From contig JAFRLZ010000030.1 of assembly GCA_017430985.1 (NCBI GenBank), positions 1 through 54,807 of the forward strand: DNA of 54,807 bases, written 5' to 3'. This document shows positions 1-7,377 of this stretch, piece by piece (the first letter of the stretch is position 1; each line of letters opens with the position of its first letter). The notes under the pieces are model-generated. The model had not been told where the DNA came from. It did not search any database and worked only from the letters and a program-made list of their open reading frames with translations. Both the position numbers and the translations under genes were made by a program. This DNA is from Oscillospiraceae bacterium (lineage in GTDB: Bacteria; Bacillota; Clostridia; Oscillospirales; Oscillospiraceae).

Positions 1-381
1 GCGGGCGATATCGACGCGATCAGCTTCTCGCTGTATGCCGACTCTGAAACGAGGGTGTACCTGTACCTGAACATGAAGGAAGGGTACGCGGGAACGCCGA
101 CGGCGACGCTGGGCGGCGAGAGCCTGACGGTGAGCCCGACGGGCGTGACGGGCGAATACAGGATCATCCTGCCGGCGTTGAAGGCGAACGGACTTGGGAA
201 TATGCTGACGGTCACGGTGAGCGACGGAACGGCAAGCACGACGGTCAAAGTATCTGCGCTGTCGTATGTGAGAAGCGTTCTGGATCCGGGCAAGACGAAG
301 ACGGAGGCCGTTAAGAACTTTGCTTCCGCGCTGTATCAGTACAACCGTGAAGCGGTGGCCATCAGCGGCCAGGGACAGTAA
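1..381 (+). CDS. C-terminal end of a secreted or surface repeat protein (5' end outside window)
   Basis: The reading frame is open from the first base (frame 1) to a TAA at 379-381, so this is the last 126 residues of a longer protein. The segment is rich in Thr, Val, Gly and Ser with alternating beta-type patterns, as in bacterial Ig-like or adhesin modules, and ends with a short helical region (KNFASALYQYNREAV) and no membrane anchor or sorting signal. I do not recognise the family. The stop is only 14 bases before the start of the small peptide gene at 396, so both are probably on one mRNA. That makes this protein a possible partner of the peptide cassette, but this is inference. Confidence 0.6.
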   Translation, partial: AGDIDAISFSLYADSETRVYLYLNMKEGYAGTPTATLGGESLTVSPTGVTGEYRIILPALKANGLGNMLTVTVSDGTASTTVKVSALSYVRSVLDPGKTKTEAVKNFASALYQYNREAVAISGQGQ

Positions 382-395
382 AGGAGGAGAGCAGA

Positions 396-491
396 ATGGA
401 AGCATATGAAGTGATGAAGCTTGAGATCGTGCGTTTCGAGACGGTGGACGTGATCACGGATTCGGATCCGCTCGAGTCGGAAAGAGAATAA
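396..491 (+). CDS. 31-residue acidic peptide, candidate RiPP precursor
   Basis: An ATG at 396 with an ideal Shine-Dalgarno (AGGAGG, 382-387) opens a 31-residue frame ending in TAA at 489-491. The peptide starts MEAYEVMKLEIVRFETVDVI and ends in an acidic tail with Ser23, Pro25 and Ser28; it has no Cys. Short Clostridial peptides with the pattern xxEIVxFExxDVIT are familiar to me as unannotated small ORFs, but I cannot search for them here. It sits directly before an HPr-kinase-like protein, a PqqD-like leader-binding protein, an S26 peptidase and an ABC exporter, the usual order of a RiPP operon. I therefore infer that residues 1-21 form a leader and the tail is the core. The modification and product are unknown. 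Confidence 0.62.
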   Translation: MEAYEVMKLEIVRFETVDVITDSDPLESERE

Positions 492-503
492 AGAAAACGG
501 GAA

Positions 504-534
504 ACACGGGGCGGAGCAAACGTCCGCCCCGTGT
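504..534 (+). promoter_or_regulatory. Strong hairpin between peptide gene and downstream enzyme genes
   Basis: A perfect 12-bp stem (504-515 with 523-534, ACACGGGGCGGA and its complement) and a 7-base loop lies 13 bases after the peptide stop. No T-run follows, so it is not a plain terminator. Hairpins at this point in RiPP operons commonly protect the precursor mRNA or reduce transcription into the enzyme genes, so that peptide exceeds enzyme. That role is inferred. Confidence 0.6.
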
Positions 535-574
535 ATCAGGTAAGCAGATTTCAAAGGAAAGACGGAATAACGAT

Positions 575-1276
575 ATGAAAGGGTTATACCGCCTTGCGGA
601 ACTGAATATCGAGATCGACAGCCTCTGCCCGGACGTCCATAACCTGTGCGCGGACTACCGGGCAGAGGGCTTTGCGGACTTTTCCGTTCAGACCACCGGG
701 GCGGATATCGCCTTCGAGCGCGAAAGAGGCTCCGGGCTGTCGGTTTCCGACGGGTACCTGGAGACCCTGGCGGTGTACCGCAAGATCGCCGAAATGCTGC
801 CGTATCACGACGCGGTGCTGATCCACGGCTCCTGTGTGGCCGTCGACGGCGCGGCCTATCTCTTCACAGCCAAAAGCGGCACGGGGAAGAGCACGCACAC
901 GCGCCTGTGGCGCGAGCTGCTGGGGGAGCGCGCCGTCATGGTCAACGACGACAAGCCACTGCTGCGCATCACGGAGAGCGGCGTGACCGTCTACGGTACG
1001 CCGTGGAACGGAAAGCACCGGCTGGGCGCGAATATCGCCGCGCCGCTGAAGGCGCTGTGCCTGCTGGAGCGCGCTGCGGAGAACAGCATCGTGCCGGTCA
1101 CGGTCCCGGAGGCCTATCCCATGCTGCTGCAGCAGGTATATCGCCCCGCAGACCCCGCGGCGCTGGAGAAGACGCTGCATCTGATCGACCGCCTGGCGGC
1201 GTCCGTGAAGCTGTACCGCCTCGGCTGCAACATGGAACCGGAGGCGGCGGAAGTTGCCTATGCGGGCATGAAATAA
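575..1276 (+). CDS. HPr-kinase-like P-loop protein of a peptide-modification cassette
   Basis: This 233-residue protein has a P-loop AKSGTGKST at residues 99-107 preceded by the strand VLIHGSCVAVDGAAYLF, then VNDDKPLL (123-130) and YGTPWNGKHRLG (140-151). This is the pattern of HPr kinase-related proteins that accompany PqqD-like proteins and peptide exporters, not of the two-domain hexameric HprK/P that regulates sugar uptake. In lasso peptide clusters such kinases phosphorylate a Ser on the precursor (known for paeninodin-type clusters). By analogy the substrate here could be Ser23 or Ser28 of the peptide encoded at 396. The gene starts at ATG 575 with a weak AAAGGA far upstream, and is followed after 30 bases by the PqqD-like gene. 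Family assignment is firm; substrate is inference. Confidence 0.78.
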   Translation: MKGLYRLAELNIEIDSLCPDVHNLCADYRAEGFADFSVQTTGADIAFERERGSGLSVSDGYLETLAVYRKIAEMLPYHDAVLIHGSCVAVDGAAYLFTAKSGTGKSTHTRLWRELLGERAVMVNDDKPLLRITESGVTVYGTPWNGKHRLGANIAAPLKALCLLERAAENSIVPVTVPEAYPMLLQQVYRPADPAALEKTLHLIDRLAASVKLYRLGCNMEPEAAEVAYAGMK

Positions 1277-1306
1277 GGATCGCGGAAGGCGCGGAAAGGG
1301 AACAGA

Positions 1307-1567
1307 ATGAAGCTGAACAAGCATTTTATCGTCCATGAGATCGGCGGAGAGAGCCTCCTTGTCCCGGTCGGCGGCGCCGAGTTTTCCGGCATCGTCCGCG
1401 GCAACAAGACGCTCGGCGCGCTGCTGGAACTGCTGAAGACGGAGACCAGCGAGGCTGAGCTCGTCGCGGCGCTCTGCGCTCGCTTCGACGCCCCGGAGGA
1501 GCAGATCGCCTCCGACGTGGCGAAGGCGCTCGAGAGCCTGCGCGGCATCGGTGCCATCGATGGGTAA
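1307..1567 (+). CDS. PqqD-like RiPP recognition element protein
   Basis: This 86-residue protein has the PqqD pattern: an N-terminal beta hairpin (FIVHEIGGESLLVPVGG), then a winged-helix-like helical half (NKTLGALLELLKTETSEAELVAAL, FDAPEEQIASDVAKALESLRGIGAI). PqqD-type domains bind the leader of ribosomally made peptides and present it to modifying enzymes. ATG 1307 has GGAAAGGGAACAG upstream. It lies between the kinase-like gene and the peptidase gene and overlaps the latter by 8 bases, so the two are probably translationally coupled. It stands alone and is not fused to an enzyme, as with the B1 proteins of lasso clusters. Its ligand is most simply the peptide at 396. Confidence 0.82.
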   Translation: MKLNKHFIVHEIGGESLLVPVGGAEFSGIVRGNKTLGALLELLKTETSEAELVAALCARFDAPEEQIASDVAKALESLRGIGAIDG

Positions 1568-2003
1568 GGCGCAGCTGGAGGAACTGAATAAACACGGCCG
1601 CTATCTGAGCGTCCCGCATGGCGTCAGCATGTGGCCCATGATCCTCAACAAAGAGGGGATCGTGGAGATCGAAAAGCTGGAACGTCCGGCCAGACGCTAC
1701 GATCTCGTCCTGTATATCCGCGGGGAGGAGCAGGGCGTGATCCACCGCGTCCTGCGCGTGCGGGAAAAGGACTATATCATCGCCGGGGACAACTGCTGGC
1801 GGCGGGAATATATCCCGAAGGATCGCGTCGTGGGGATCGCCGTGCGCTTTTACCGCAAGGGGAAATGGTACGAGGTCACGGACTGGCGCTACCGGATCTA
1901 CGTCCACCTGTGGACGGATCTTTTTTTCATCCGTATGCCGCTGCTGTTCCTGCGTGACAAGACGAAGGCTGTTTTGAGGAAGATCGCCCATGCAAAAACA
2001 TGA
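1560..2003 (+). CDS. S26B (SipW-like) peptidase, candidate leader peptidase
   Basis: The 147-residue product has the signal-peptidase nucleophile box HGVSMWPMI near residues 20-28, a VIHRVLRV box that carries the His used as base in the S26B (SipW/ER-type) Ser-His dyad, and the AGDN box. The usual N-terminal membrane anchor is missing; instead a hydrophobic amphipathic segment near the C terminus (LWTDLFFIRMPLLFL) may bind the membrane. I start it at ATG 1560, inside the end of the PqqD-like gene, rather than at GTG 1551; neither has a clear ribosome site, which fits coupled translation. The ABC gene starts 14 bases before its stop. In this context it is the best candidate to remove the peptide leader, in place of the transglutaminase-like protease of lasso clusters. 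That role is inference. Confidence 0.75.
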   Translation: MGKAQLEELNKHGRYLSVPHGVSMWPMILNKEGIVEIEKLERPARRYDLVLYIRGEEQGVIHRVLRVREKDYIIAGDNCWRREYIPKDRVVGIAVRFYRKGKWYEVTDWRYRIYVHLWTDLFFIRMPLLFLRDKTKAVLRKIAHAKT

Positions 2004-3720
2004 CAACACGGCGCTGACATGGTTGTGGCGGGTCTCGGGCAGGCAGAAGGGGAGCATCCTGGCGCTGACAGTGGTGCAGGCCCTGCACGGGGCCTCCGGC
2101 GTGGTCTACGCGCTGCTGCTGCGCGGGATCGTCGACTCCGCCGCCGGGCACGACGGCGCGTCCTTCTGGCGCTATGCGCTGCTCACGGGTCTGCTGGTGC
2201 TCGCGCAGCTTGCGCTGCGCTATGCGATCCGCTTTCTGAGCGAGCTCGGGAGATCCGGCCTGGAAAACGCCTTCAAGCAGCGCCTGCTGCACGCGCTGCT
2301 GCGCAAGGATTATAACGCGGTCAGCGCTCTCCATTCCGCCGAATGGCTCAACCGGCTGACCAACGACGCCGTCGTCGTGGCCAACAGCATGGTGGAGATC
2401 CTCCCGAATCTCGCCGGGATGTGCGTCAAGCTCGTCTGCGCGCTCGTGATGCTCACGGTGCTGGATCGGCGCTTTGCCGTCATCCTGCTGCCGCTCGGCG
2501 CGGCGCTGCTCCTGCTCACCTGGCTGTTCCGGAAGGTCCTCAAGCGCATGCACAAGACCGTGCAGGAGCAGGACGGTAAGCTCCGCGTCTTCTTGCAGGA
2601 GCGCATCGGTGCCATGCCGATCCTCCGCTCCTACGCGGCCGAGGAGCAGACCGAGCGGGAGGCTTCGGACAAGATGAAGGCGCACCGGGCCGCCCGGATG
2701 CGCAAAAACCGTTTCTCGAATATCTGCAATTTCGGCTTCGGTGCGGCGATGAGCGGGATGTACCTCTTCGGCGTTCTCTGGTGCGGCTACGGGATCCTGC
2801 AGGGAACGATCAGCTTCGGTACGCTGACCGCCGTTACCCAGCTGATCTCGCAGATCCAGTCGCCCTTTGCCAGCATCACCGGCTACCTGCCCCGCTTCTA
2901 CGCCATGCTCGCCAGTGCCGAGCGCCTGATGGAGATCGAGGCCTTCCCCGACGAGTGCGGCGGCGAGGCGCATTCGCCCGACGAGATCCGGGACTATTAC
3001 GGCGAGCGCTTCTACGCCGTGGAGCTGCGCGACGCGGCCTTCACCTACTACCCGGCCGCGGAGAGCCTGGAGGAGCTGAACAAGGACGATCAGCCCGTCG
3101 TGCTCGACGGCCTGAGCCTTACGATCCGCCGCGGAGAGGCGCTGGCCTTTACCGGCCCGAGCGGCTGCGGCAAGTCCACGGTGCTGAAGCTGCTGATGTG
3201 CCTGTATCCGATGGACGGCGGCGAGCGTCTGCTGCGCAGCCGCGACGGGAGCGCGGAGCCGCTCTCGCCCGCCTGGCACCGGCTGTTCGCCTATGTCCCG
3301 CAGGGGAACCAGCTCCTGAACGGCACGATCCGCGAGATCGTCAGCTTCGCCGATCCCACGGCGGCGCAGGACGAGGAACGCCTTCGCCGCGCGCTGGCCG
3401 TGGCCTGCGCGGACGGCTTCGTGTCGGAGCTGGAGCGCGGCGCAGACACGCAGCTGGGCGAGCGCGGCGCCGGCCTGTCAGAAGGACAGATGCAGCGCCT
3501 GGCGATCGCAAGAGCCATTTTCTCCGGCAGCCCGATCCTCCTGCTCGACGAGGCGACGGCCTCGCTCGACGCGGAGACGGAGGAGCGCCTGCTGCACAAT
3601 CTGCGCGAGATGACGGACATGACCGTCGTGATCGTGACCCACCGTCCGGCGGCGCTCACGATCTGCGACAGGGTCCTGCAGTTCACGGAAAACGGCGTGG
3701 TCGAACAGAAAAAGGAATAA
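1990..3720 (+). CDS. ABC exporter (fused membrane and ATPase domains), likely peptide exporter
   Basis: A 576-residue half-transporter of type IV exporter fold: membrane domain in residues 1-310 with several hydrophobic helices, then an ATPase domain with Walker A GPSGCGKST (about 388-396), signature LSEGQMQRLAIARA (about 495), Walker B ILLLDEATAS (about 515) and H-loop THRP. No C39 peptidase domain precedes the membrane domain, so leader cleavage must be done by another protein, consistent with the S26-type peptidase just upstream. It would act as a homodimer. ATG 1990 overlaps the peptidase gene by 14 bases. The linker before Walker A contains a short acidic insert (EELNKDDQ). A hairpin terminator follows. 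Confidence 0.88.
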   Translation: MQKHDNTALTWLWRVSGRQKGSILALTVVQALHGASGVVYALLLRGIVDSAAGHDGASFWRYALLTGLLVLAQLALRYAIRFLSELGRSGLENAFKQRLLHALLRKDYNAVSALHSAEWLNRLTNDAVVVANSMVEILPNLAGMCVKLVCALVMLTVLDRRFAVILLPLGAALLLLTWLFRKVLKRMHKTVQEQDGKLRVFLQERIGAMPILRSYAAEEQTEREASDKMKAHRAARMRKNRFSNICNFGFGAAMSGMYLFGVLWCGYGILQGTISFGTLTAVTQLISQIQSPFASITGYLPRFYAMLASAERLMEIEAFPDECGGEAHSPDEIRDYYGERFYAVELRDAAFTYYPAAESLEELNKDDQPVVLDGLSLTIRRGEALAFTGPSGCGKSTVLKLLMCLYPMDGGERLLRSRDGSAEPLSPAWHRLFAYVPQGNQLLNGTIREIVSFADPTAAQDEERLRRALAVACADGFVSELERGADTQLGERGAGLSEGQMQRLAIARAIFSGSPILLLDEATASLDAETEERLLHNLREMTDMTVVIVTHRPAALTICDRVLQFTENGVVEQKKE

Positions 3721-3726
3721 AACAGG

Positions 3727-3760
3727 AAACGGAGCTGTGCAAACATGCACAGCTCCGTTT
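3727..3760 (+). terminator. Hairpin terminator of the peptide cassette
   Basis: A perfect 14-bp inverted repeat (3727-3740 with 3747-3760) with a 6-base loop begins 6 bases after the ABC stop codon. The stem has flanking A and T runs (AAAC and GTTT), so it can work on this strand. It marks the end of the cassette. Confidence 0.7.
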
Positions 3761-3780
3761 CCGTTCACAAGGACATATCC

Positions 3781-3816
3781 AAAAAAAACAAGGACAGCTT
3801 TTACGCTGTCCTTGTT
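3781..3816 (-). terminator. Intrinsic terminator of the surface protein gene
   Basis: Read on the minus strand, a stem CAAGGACAGC with its complement (3789-3798 with 3805-3814) is followed by a run of eight T. It lies 10 bases beyond the stop of the gene at 3827. With the hairpin at 3727-3760 it separates two convergent units. Confidence 0.85.
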
Positions 3817-3826
3817 GCCGTATGGC

Positions 3827-6217
3827 TTATTCGGGAGCGCCGGAGGAGGGTGCTTTGTCGCCCTTCCTGCCCTTGCGCGTCACGACGAGGAGAACGACCA
3901 CGATCACAACAGCCGCGGCCATCAGGCCGACCCAGATCCAGATGTTGTTCGCGTCGCCGGTGACGGGCGTCGTGCCGGCGGGGATCTTGCCGCTGGAGTC
4001 GGTGATCTTGATCTTGCCGAACTTGTAGGTGATCTCGTAGTTGCTCGTCACATCGACGCCGGTGCCGCTGGAGCCCTTGACTTTCTCGCGGATGATCAGC
4101 TCGGCGGAGTTTTCATAGGTGCCCATGTTCTTGGGGGCCGCCGTGTACTTGATGCTGATCGTCTGCACAAAGGTGTTGCCGCTGTGGATGTATTCGCCGA
4201 GCTTCGGATCGGTGTAGGTCATGATCGGCTGCGGGTTCTTCATGTGGGTGTAGGACCAGGATTTGCCGTCGTAGACCTTGCTGTCGTCGCGGGTCTCCAC
4301 GGTGATCTTGCGCTTGGTGATCGTTACCACGGCGTTCGCGTCCGCACAGGTGAAGCTGGAGGTGACGTCGGTATCGGAGGCGTCCTTGACGCTCTTGAGG
4401 TGCAGCTTGACAACGGCGGTGCCGACGTTGTACAGCTCGGTGACGCCGCCCTCGTAGGTAATCTCCACGTCGGCCTTGTGGCCGGCGGGCAGGCTCGTCA
4501 GGGAGATGTAGTTCTTGAGCGAATTCAGATCGAAGGCGTTGCCGTCGTAGACCTTGGTGAAGCCGGTCACGTCGAAGGCGAAGGCCAGAGCGGTGGTGCC
4601 GGGAGCCGGGGTGGGCACGGTGACCTCTACGGTGACGTCATGGCCGCTGGGGAAGTGGACGACGATCGTATGGGTGCCGGGCGTCAGCGTAGCCATGTAG
4701 GACGGCTCGATGAGGACGATGACGGAGCCCTCGCGGACGCTGAAGGCCGTGATGGCCGTGCCGTCGACGTCGACGGCGATGCCCGCGGAGTTGGTGGCAA
4801 AGTCGGCGTCAAAGTGGAGGGACAGACCATCCTGGTCGTCGGCCTTCCACTCCGTCTCGGTGTCAGAGAGGATGGCGGGCGTGCCGGCCTTGTCGATCTT
4901 CACCGCTTCAAGCGTAGTGGGCTGCTGGCCCTCGGCGTCCAAGAAGATGTCGGTGCAGCCGGAGCATGTGTAGTAGGCCCTGTTGCCGTCCGCCGTGGCG
5001 GTGGCGTTCTTGGCCGGGACGAGCGTCAGGCTGTGGGTGTGGGCGGGCGCGGCAGCGTCTTTCCAGATGGCCACGAGCGTGTTGTCGCCGCTGATCGTGT
5101 CCGGATCATCGGGGTGAAGGACCTCGTCGCCGCGGAGCCAGTGGGAGAACTCCTTGTTTTCAGGCGCGGTGAAGCCGCAGGCGGGGACAGTGTACGCCTC
5201 GCCGACAGTTACGTCCATGGGATCCATGTTCCCCGTGCCGCCGTTGGCGTCGAAGCTCAGCCGACAGGTGGTGGCGGCGGGAGCCTGGTAGTGCGTGACG
5301 ACGCTGGTCTTGTCGGTGATCTCATTCTCACCGTTGGCGTCGCTGAAGAACTTGTCACAGTCGGGATCGGTGCACTTCCAGTACTGGATGTTGCCGTCGG
5401 CCGTGGCGGTAGCCTCGACGGCCGGGACCTCCTGCAGGGTGTGCTCGTGGGCCGTGTTGCGGTCAGCGGGGGCCTCGTAGTGCGTGACGACGCTGGTCTT
5501 GTCGGTGATCTCATTCTCGCCGTTGGCGTCGCTGAAGTACTTGCCGCAGACGGAGCATTCCCAATACTCGATGTTGCCGTCGGCCTCGGCGGTGGCCGCG
5601 ACCGCCTCATGATGGGTCAGAGGATCGCTGTGCGTGCCGGGAGCGGCGATCACGGGGATCTCGTCGAGCAGATAGAGCTCGCCGGCGATCGTGTAGTAGG
5701 CGTCGTTGCCGGCTTCAGTGCAGGTCGCAGCCTTTGCTTCGACAGCGGTCACTCTGGCAAGAACCAGGCCGAGCGTATACGCGGTGGACGTAGCATTGAA
5801 CTTGCCGGCGGAGAAGAAATCGGGGTCGATTTCGATCTCGGCGCCGTTCCCCGTTAAGGAAGCAAAGTCCTCGCTGACCGCTTCGAGAAGATCGTCATTG
5901 ACAGCGGCTGCGATATACAGGGAAGCCACAGCGTAGCCTTCCGGAGGCGTGAGCACGAGGCCGTTGGCCTGCAGAGCGGCAACGTCGGAAAGCGTCGCAA
6001 GAGAAGAAAGGATGCTGCTGTCTTTCAACTGTCCGTTCGTCTGGGCGGAGCTGGAAAGATTGCCGTCTTCGTCGACCGGAGCCAGAACATACAGGCTGAC
6101 GGCCGCGCTGCCGGGCAGTTCGCCCTCAGCGCGCGCGGCGGGAGCCACAGCGCCGAACTGGAGCGCCATGACCAGCACCAGCAGGAGGCTGAGCAGAGTC
6201 TTCGTAGTCTTTTTCAT
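3827..6217 (-). CDS. Sortase-anchored surface protein with repeats and a TPVTG signal
   Basis: The 796-residue product has a classic signal peptide (MKKTTKTLLSLLLVLVMAL, cleavage near ARAEG). Cys-containing modules of the type YWECSVCGKYFSDANGE recur near residues 220 and 277, with a weaker third near 410. An InlB-type repeat (FDANGGTGNMD, about 320-390) and two KVYDG modules (about 555 and 640) follow. It ends with TPVTGD at about 748, a hydrophobic helix, and RKGRKGD, the layout of a sortase signal with Pro and Thr-Gly in the right places. I start at ATG 6217 because GAGGTG lies 8 bases upstream; a GTG three codons earlier would sit inside the ribosome site. The sortase gene upstream on the same strand is the likely anchoring enzyme. 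Confidence 0.85.
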   Translation of the reverse strand: MKKTTKTLLSLLLVLVMALQFGAVAPAARAEGELPGSAAVSLYVLAPVDEDGNLSSSAQTNGQLKDSSILSSLATLSDVAALQANGLVLTPPEGYAVASLYIAAAVNDDLLEAVSEDFASLTGNGAEIEIDPDFFSAGKFNATSTAYTLGLVLARVTAVEAKAATCTEAGNDAYYTIAGELYLLDEIPVIAAPGTHSDPLTHHEAVAATAEADGNIEYWECSVCGKYFSDANGENEITDKTSVVTHYEAPADRNTAHEHTLQEVPAVEATATADGNIQYWKCTDPDCDKFFSDANGENEITDKTSVVTHYQAPAATTCRLSFDANGGTGNMDPMDVTVGEAYTVPACGFTAPENKEFSHWLRGDEVLHPDDPDTISGDNTLVAIWKDAAAPAHTHSLTLVPAKNATATADGNRAYYTCSGCTDIFLDAEGQQPTTLEAVKIDKAGTPAILSDTETEWKADDQDGLSLHFDADFATNSAGIAVDVDGTAITAFSVREGSVIVLIEPSYMATLTPGTHTIVVHFPSGHDVTVEVTVPTPAPGTTALAFAFDVTGFTKVYDGNAFDLNSLKNYISLTSLPAGHKADVEITYEGGVTELYNVGTAVVKLHLKSVKDASDTDVTSSFTCADANAVVTITKRKITVETRDDSKVYDGKSWSYTHMKNPQPIMTYTDPKLGEYIHSGNTFVQTISIKYTAAPKNMGTYENSAELIIREKVKGSSGTGVDVTSNYEITYKFGKIKITDSSGKIPAGTTPVTGDANNIWIWVGLMAAAVVIVVVLLVVTRKGRKGDKAPSSGAPE

Positions 6218-6300
6218 TTCATTCACCTCGAAAGATAGTTGCGGAACGCAGACGGTAAATCGTCATTTTTCTTTACCGGTCTGCAATTTCTTACACGGTC

Positions 6301-6329
6301 ATTATACCGTTGCACGGCGGGGAAAGCAA
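6301..6329 (-). promoter_or_regulatory. Promoter of the surface protein gene
   Basis: On the minus strand TTGCTT (6324-6329) and a perfect TATAAT (6301-6306) are separated by 17 bases. The leader would be about 75 bases. The rest of the 6218-6533 gap is AT-rich and holds no gene I can support. Confidence 0.7.
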
Positions 6330-6487
6330 GGGAGGCAAACCTAAAGCTTTCTTAAGATTGCAATTAAGAAACCAGCAAGTTGCAAAATGGAAACAACAAA
6401 CAGGCGAAAGCCCTCCCGCTTTTCCTATCTAAACTATACTCTTTTCCGCGTCCCCTGTCACCTTAAGCATTCTTAAATCGTACAAGA

Positions 6488-6513
6488 AAAGAGAGGAGCC
6501 GAAGCTCCTCTCT
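6488..6513 (-). terminator. Intrinsic terminator after the sortase gene
   Basis: On the minus strand the stem AGAGAGGAGC, a TTCG tetraloop and GCTCCTCTCT are followed by TTTCTTG. It lies about 20 bases after the sortase stop and separates it from the surface protein promoter, so the two genes are separate units. Confidence 0.85.
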
Positions 6514-6533
6514 GAACCATTGTGCGTTTGTTT

Positions 6534-7352
6534 TTAACGGGTCGGGACCAGCTTGCCGAAGACGACGTAGCGCGCCTGGTTGTATTCATAGGTGCAGGTG
6601 GACAGCACCACGATGCGGTCGTCCACGGTCGGCGTGACGTCGCAGTCAAACTCGGAAAAGGCCTTCATTTTCAGCAGATAGGCCTGATATTCCTCGTCGG
6701 TCGCGAAGCCCGTCACATAGACGGCGGAATCCGCCGCCGTGATAAAGGCGGAGAACAGATCCACGCGGTAATTGCCCTCCGGCGTGTTGAGATACATGCA
6801 GGGGTGCGCGTCGTAGTATTCCTGCTTGCGGTAGTTGACGAGCGAGGCGAACATGGAGCCGTCGTTCATGTGGTGGCCGTAGATGAGGTTGATGCGGCTG
6901 GCGAAGCTGCCGGTGCAGCGGAAGTCGATGAACAGAGAGCCGCTGCCGTTGTAGCTGCGGTCGTACAGGCGGTGCAGATAAAAGTCGTTGTCGGCGGCCT
7001 GCATGACGGGGTAGTTGATCACGGTGTCCGCACAGTAGAGCCAGCCGCGCACGTCCGGGTTCTGCGCCAGCAGCGCGTCGAAGTCTACCGTGATGGGGGA
7101 CGGATCGGCCAGCGAGGCGTCGGCCGGGGTCTGCGCCTGCCCGGGAAGCGAGGGAAGCGAGGCAGGATCGGCGTTGCTGACGTAATCGCCGCTCAGCTTG
7201 TTGTAAGAGCGCTGCGCGACGCGGTACTCGTGCGCGATCGTGTAGAGCTTATAGCCGGCAAACAGGAAGACGGCGAGCAGCAGACCGATCGAAACGCTGA
7301 TCAGGATGCGCTTGGTCTTTCGGCTCAGTTTGATCTTTTTTTTCTGTTCCAT
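6534..7352 (-). CDS. srtB: Class B sortase
   Basis: A 272-residue transpeptidase with a cytoplasmic basic start (MEQKKKIKLSRKTKR), one membrane helix (about 19-38) and an extracellular catalytic domain. The catalytic His is in IYGHHMNDG (about 157), the Cys in VVLSTCTYEY (about 251) and the Arg in NQARYVVFG (about 259). The spacing and the GHHMNDGSMF box are those of class B. The start is ATG 7352, which has GGAGGG 8 bases upstream; a longer in-frame extension would read back into a palindromic repeat and is rejected. Clostridial class B enzymes such as that of C. difficile recognise (S/N)PXTG-like signals, which fits the TPVTG protein encoded next to it. Confidence 0.9.
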   Translation of the reverse strand: MEQKKKIKLSRKTKRILISVSIGLLLAVFLFAGYKLYTIAHEYRVAQRSYNKLSGDYVSNADPASLPSLPGQAQTPADASLADPSPITVDFDALLAQNPDVRGWLYCADTVINYPVMQAADNDFYLHRLYDRSYNGSGSLFIDFRCTGSFASRINLIYGHHMNDGSMFASLVNYRKQEYYDAHPCMYLNTPEGNYRVDLFSAFITAADSAVYVTGFATDEEYQAYLLKMKAFSEFDCDVTPTVDDRIVVLSTCTYEYNQARYVVFGKLVPTR

Positions 7353-7377
7353 AGAGTTGCCCTCCGTAGTTGGGGGC

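Noticed and set aside
575-1276. Canonical HPr kinase/phosphorylase of carbon control
   Set aside because: It lacks the N-terminal domain layout and sits in a peptide cassette; its motifs match the PqqD-associated group.
396-3720. Lasso peptide cluster
   Set aside because: There is no asparagine-synthetase-like cyclase and no transglutaminase-like protease, and the peptide lacks the Thr at the position before the core and a ring-forming acidic residue at a fixed distance that I could support.
3737-5857. A 706-residue plus-strand frame
   Set aside because: It is antisense to the surface protein gene, which has a signal peptide, repeats and a sorting signal.
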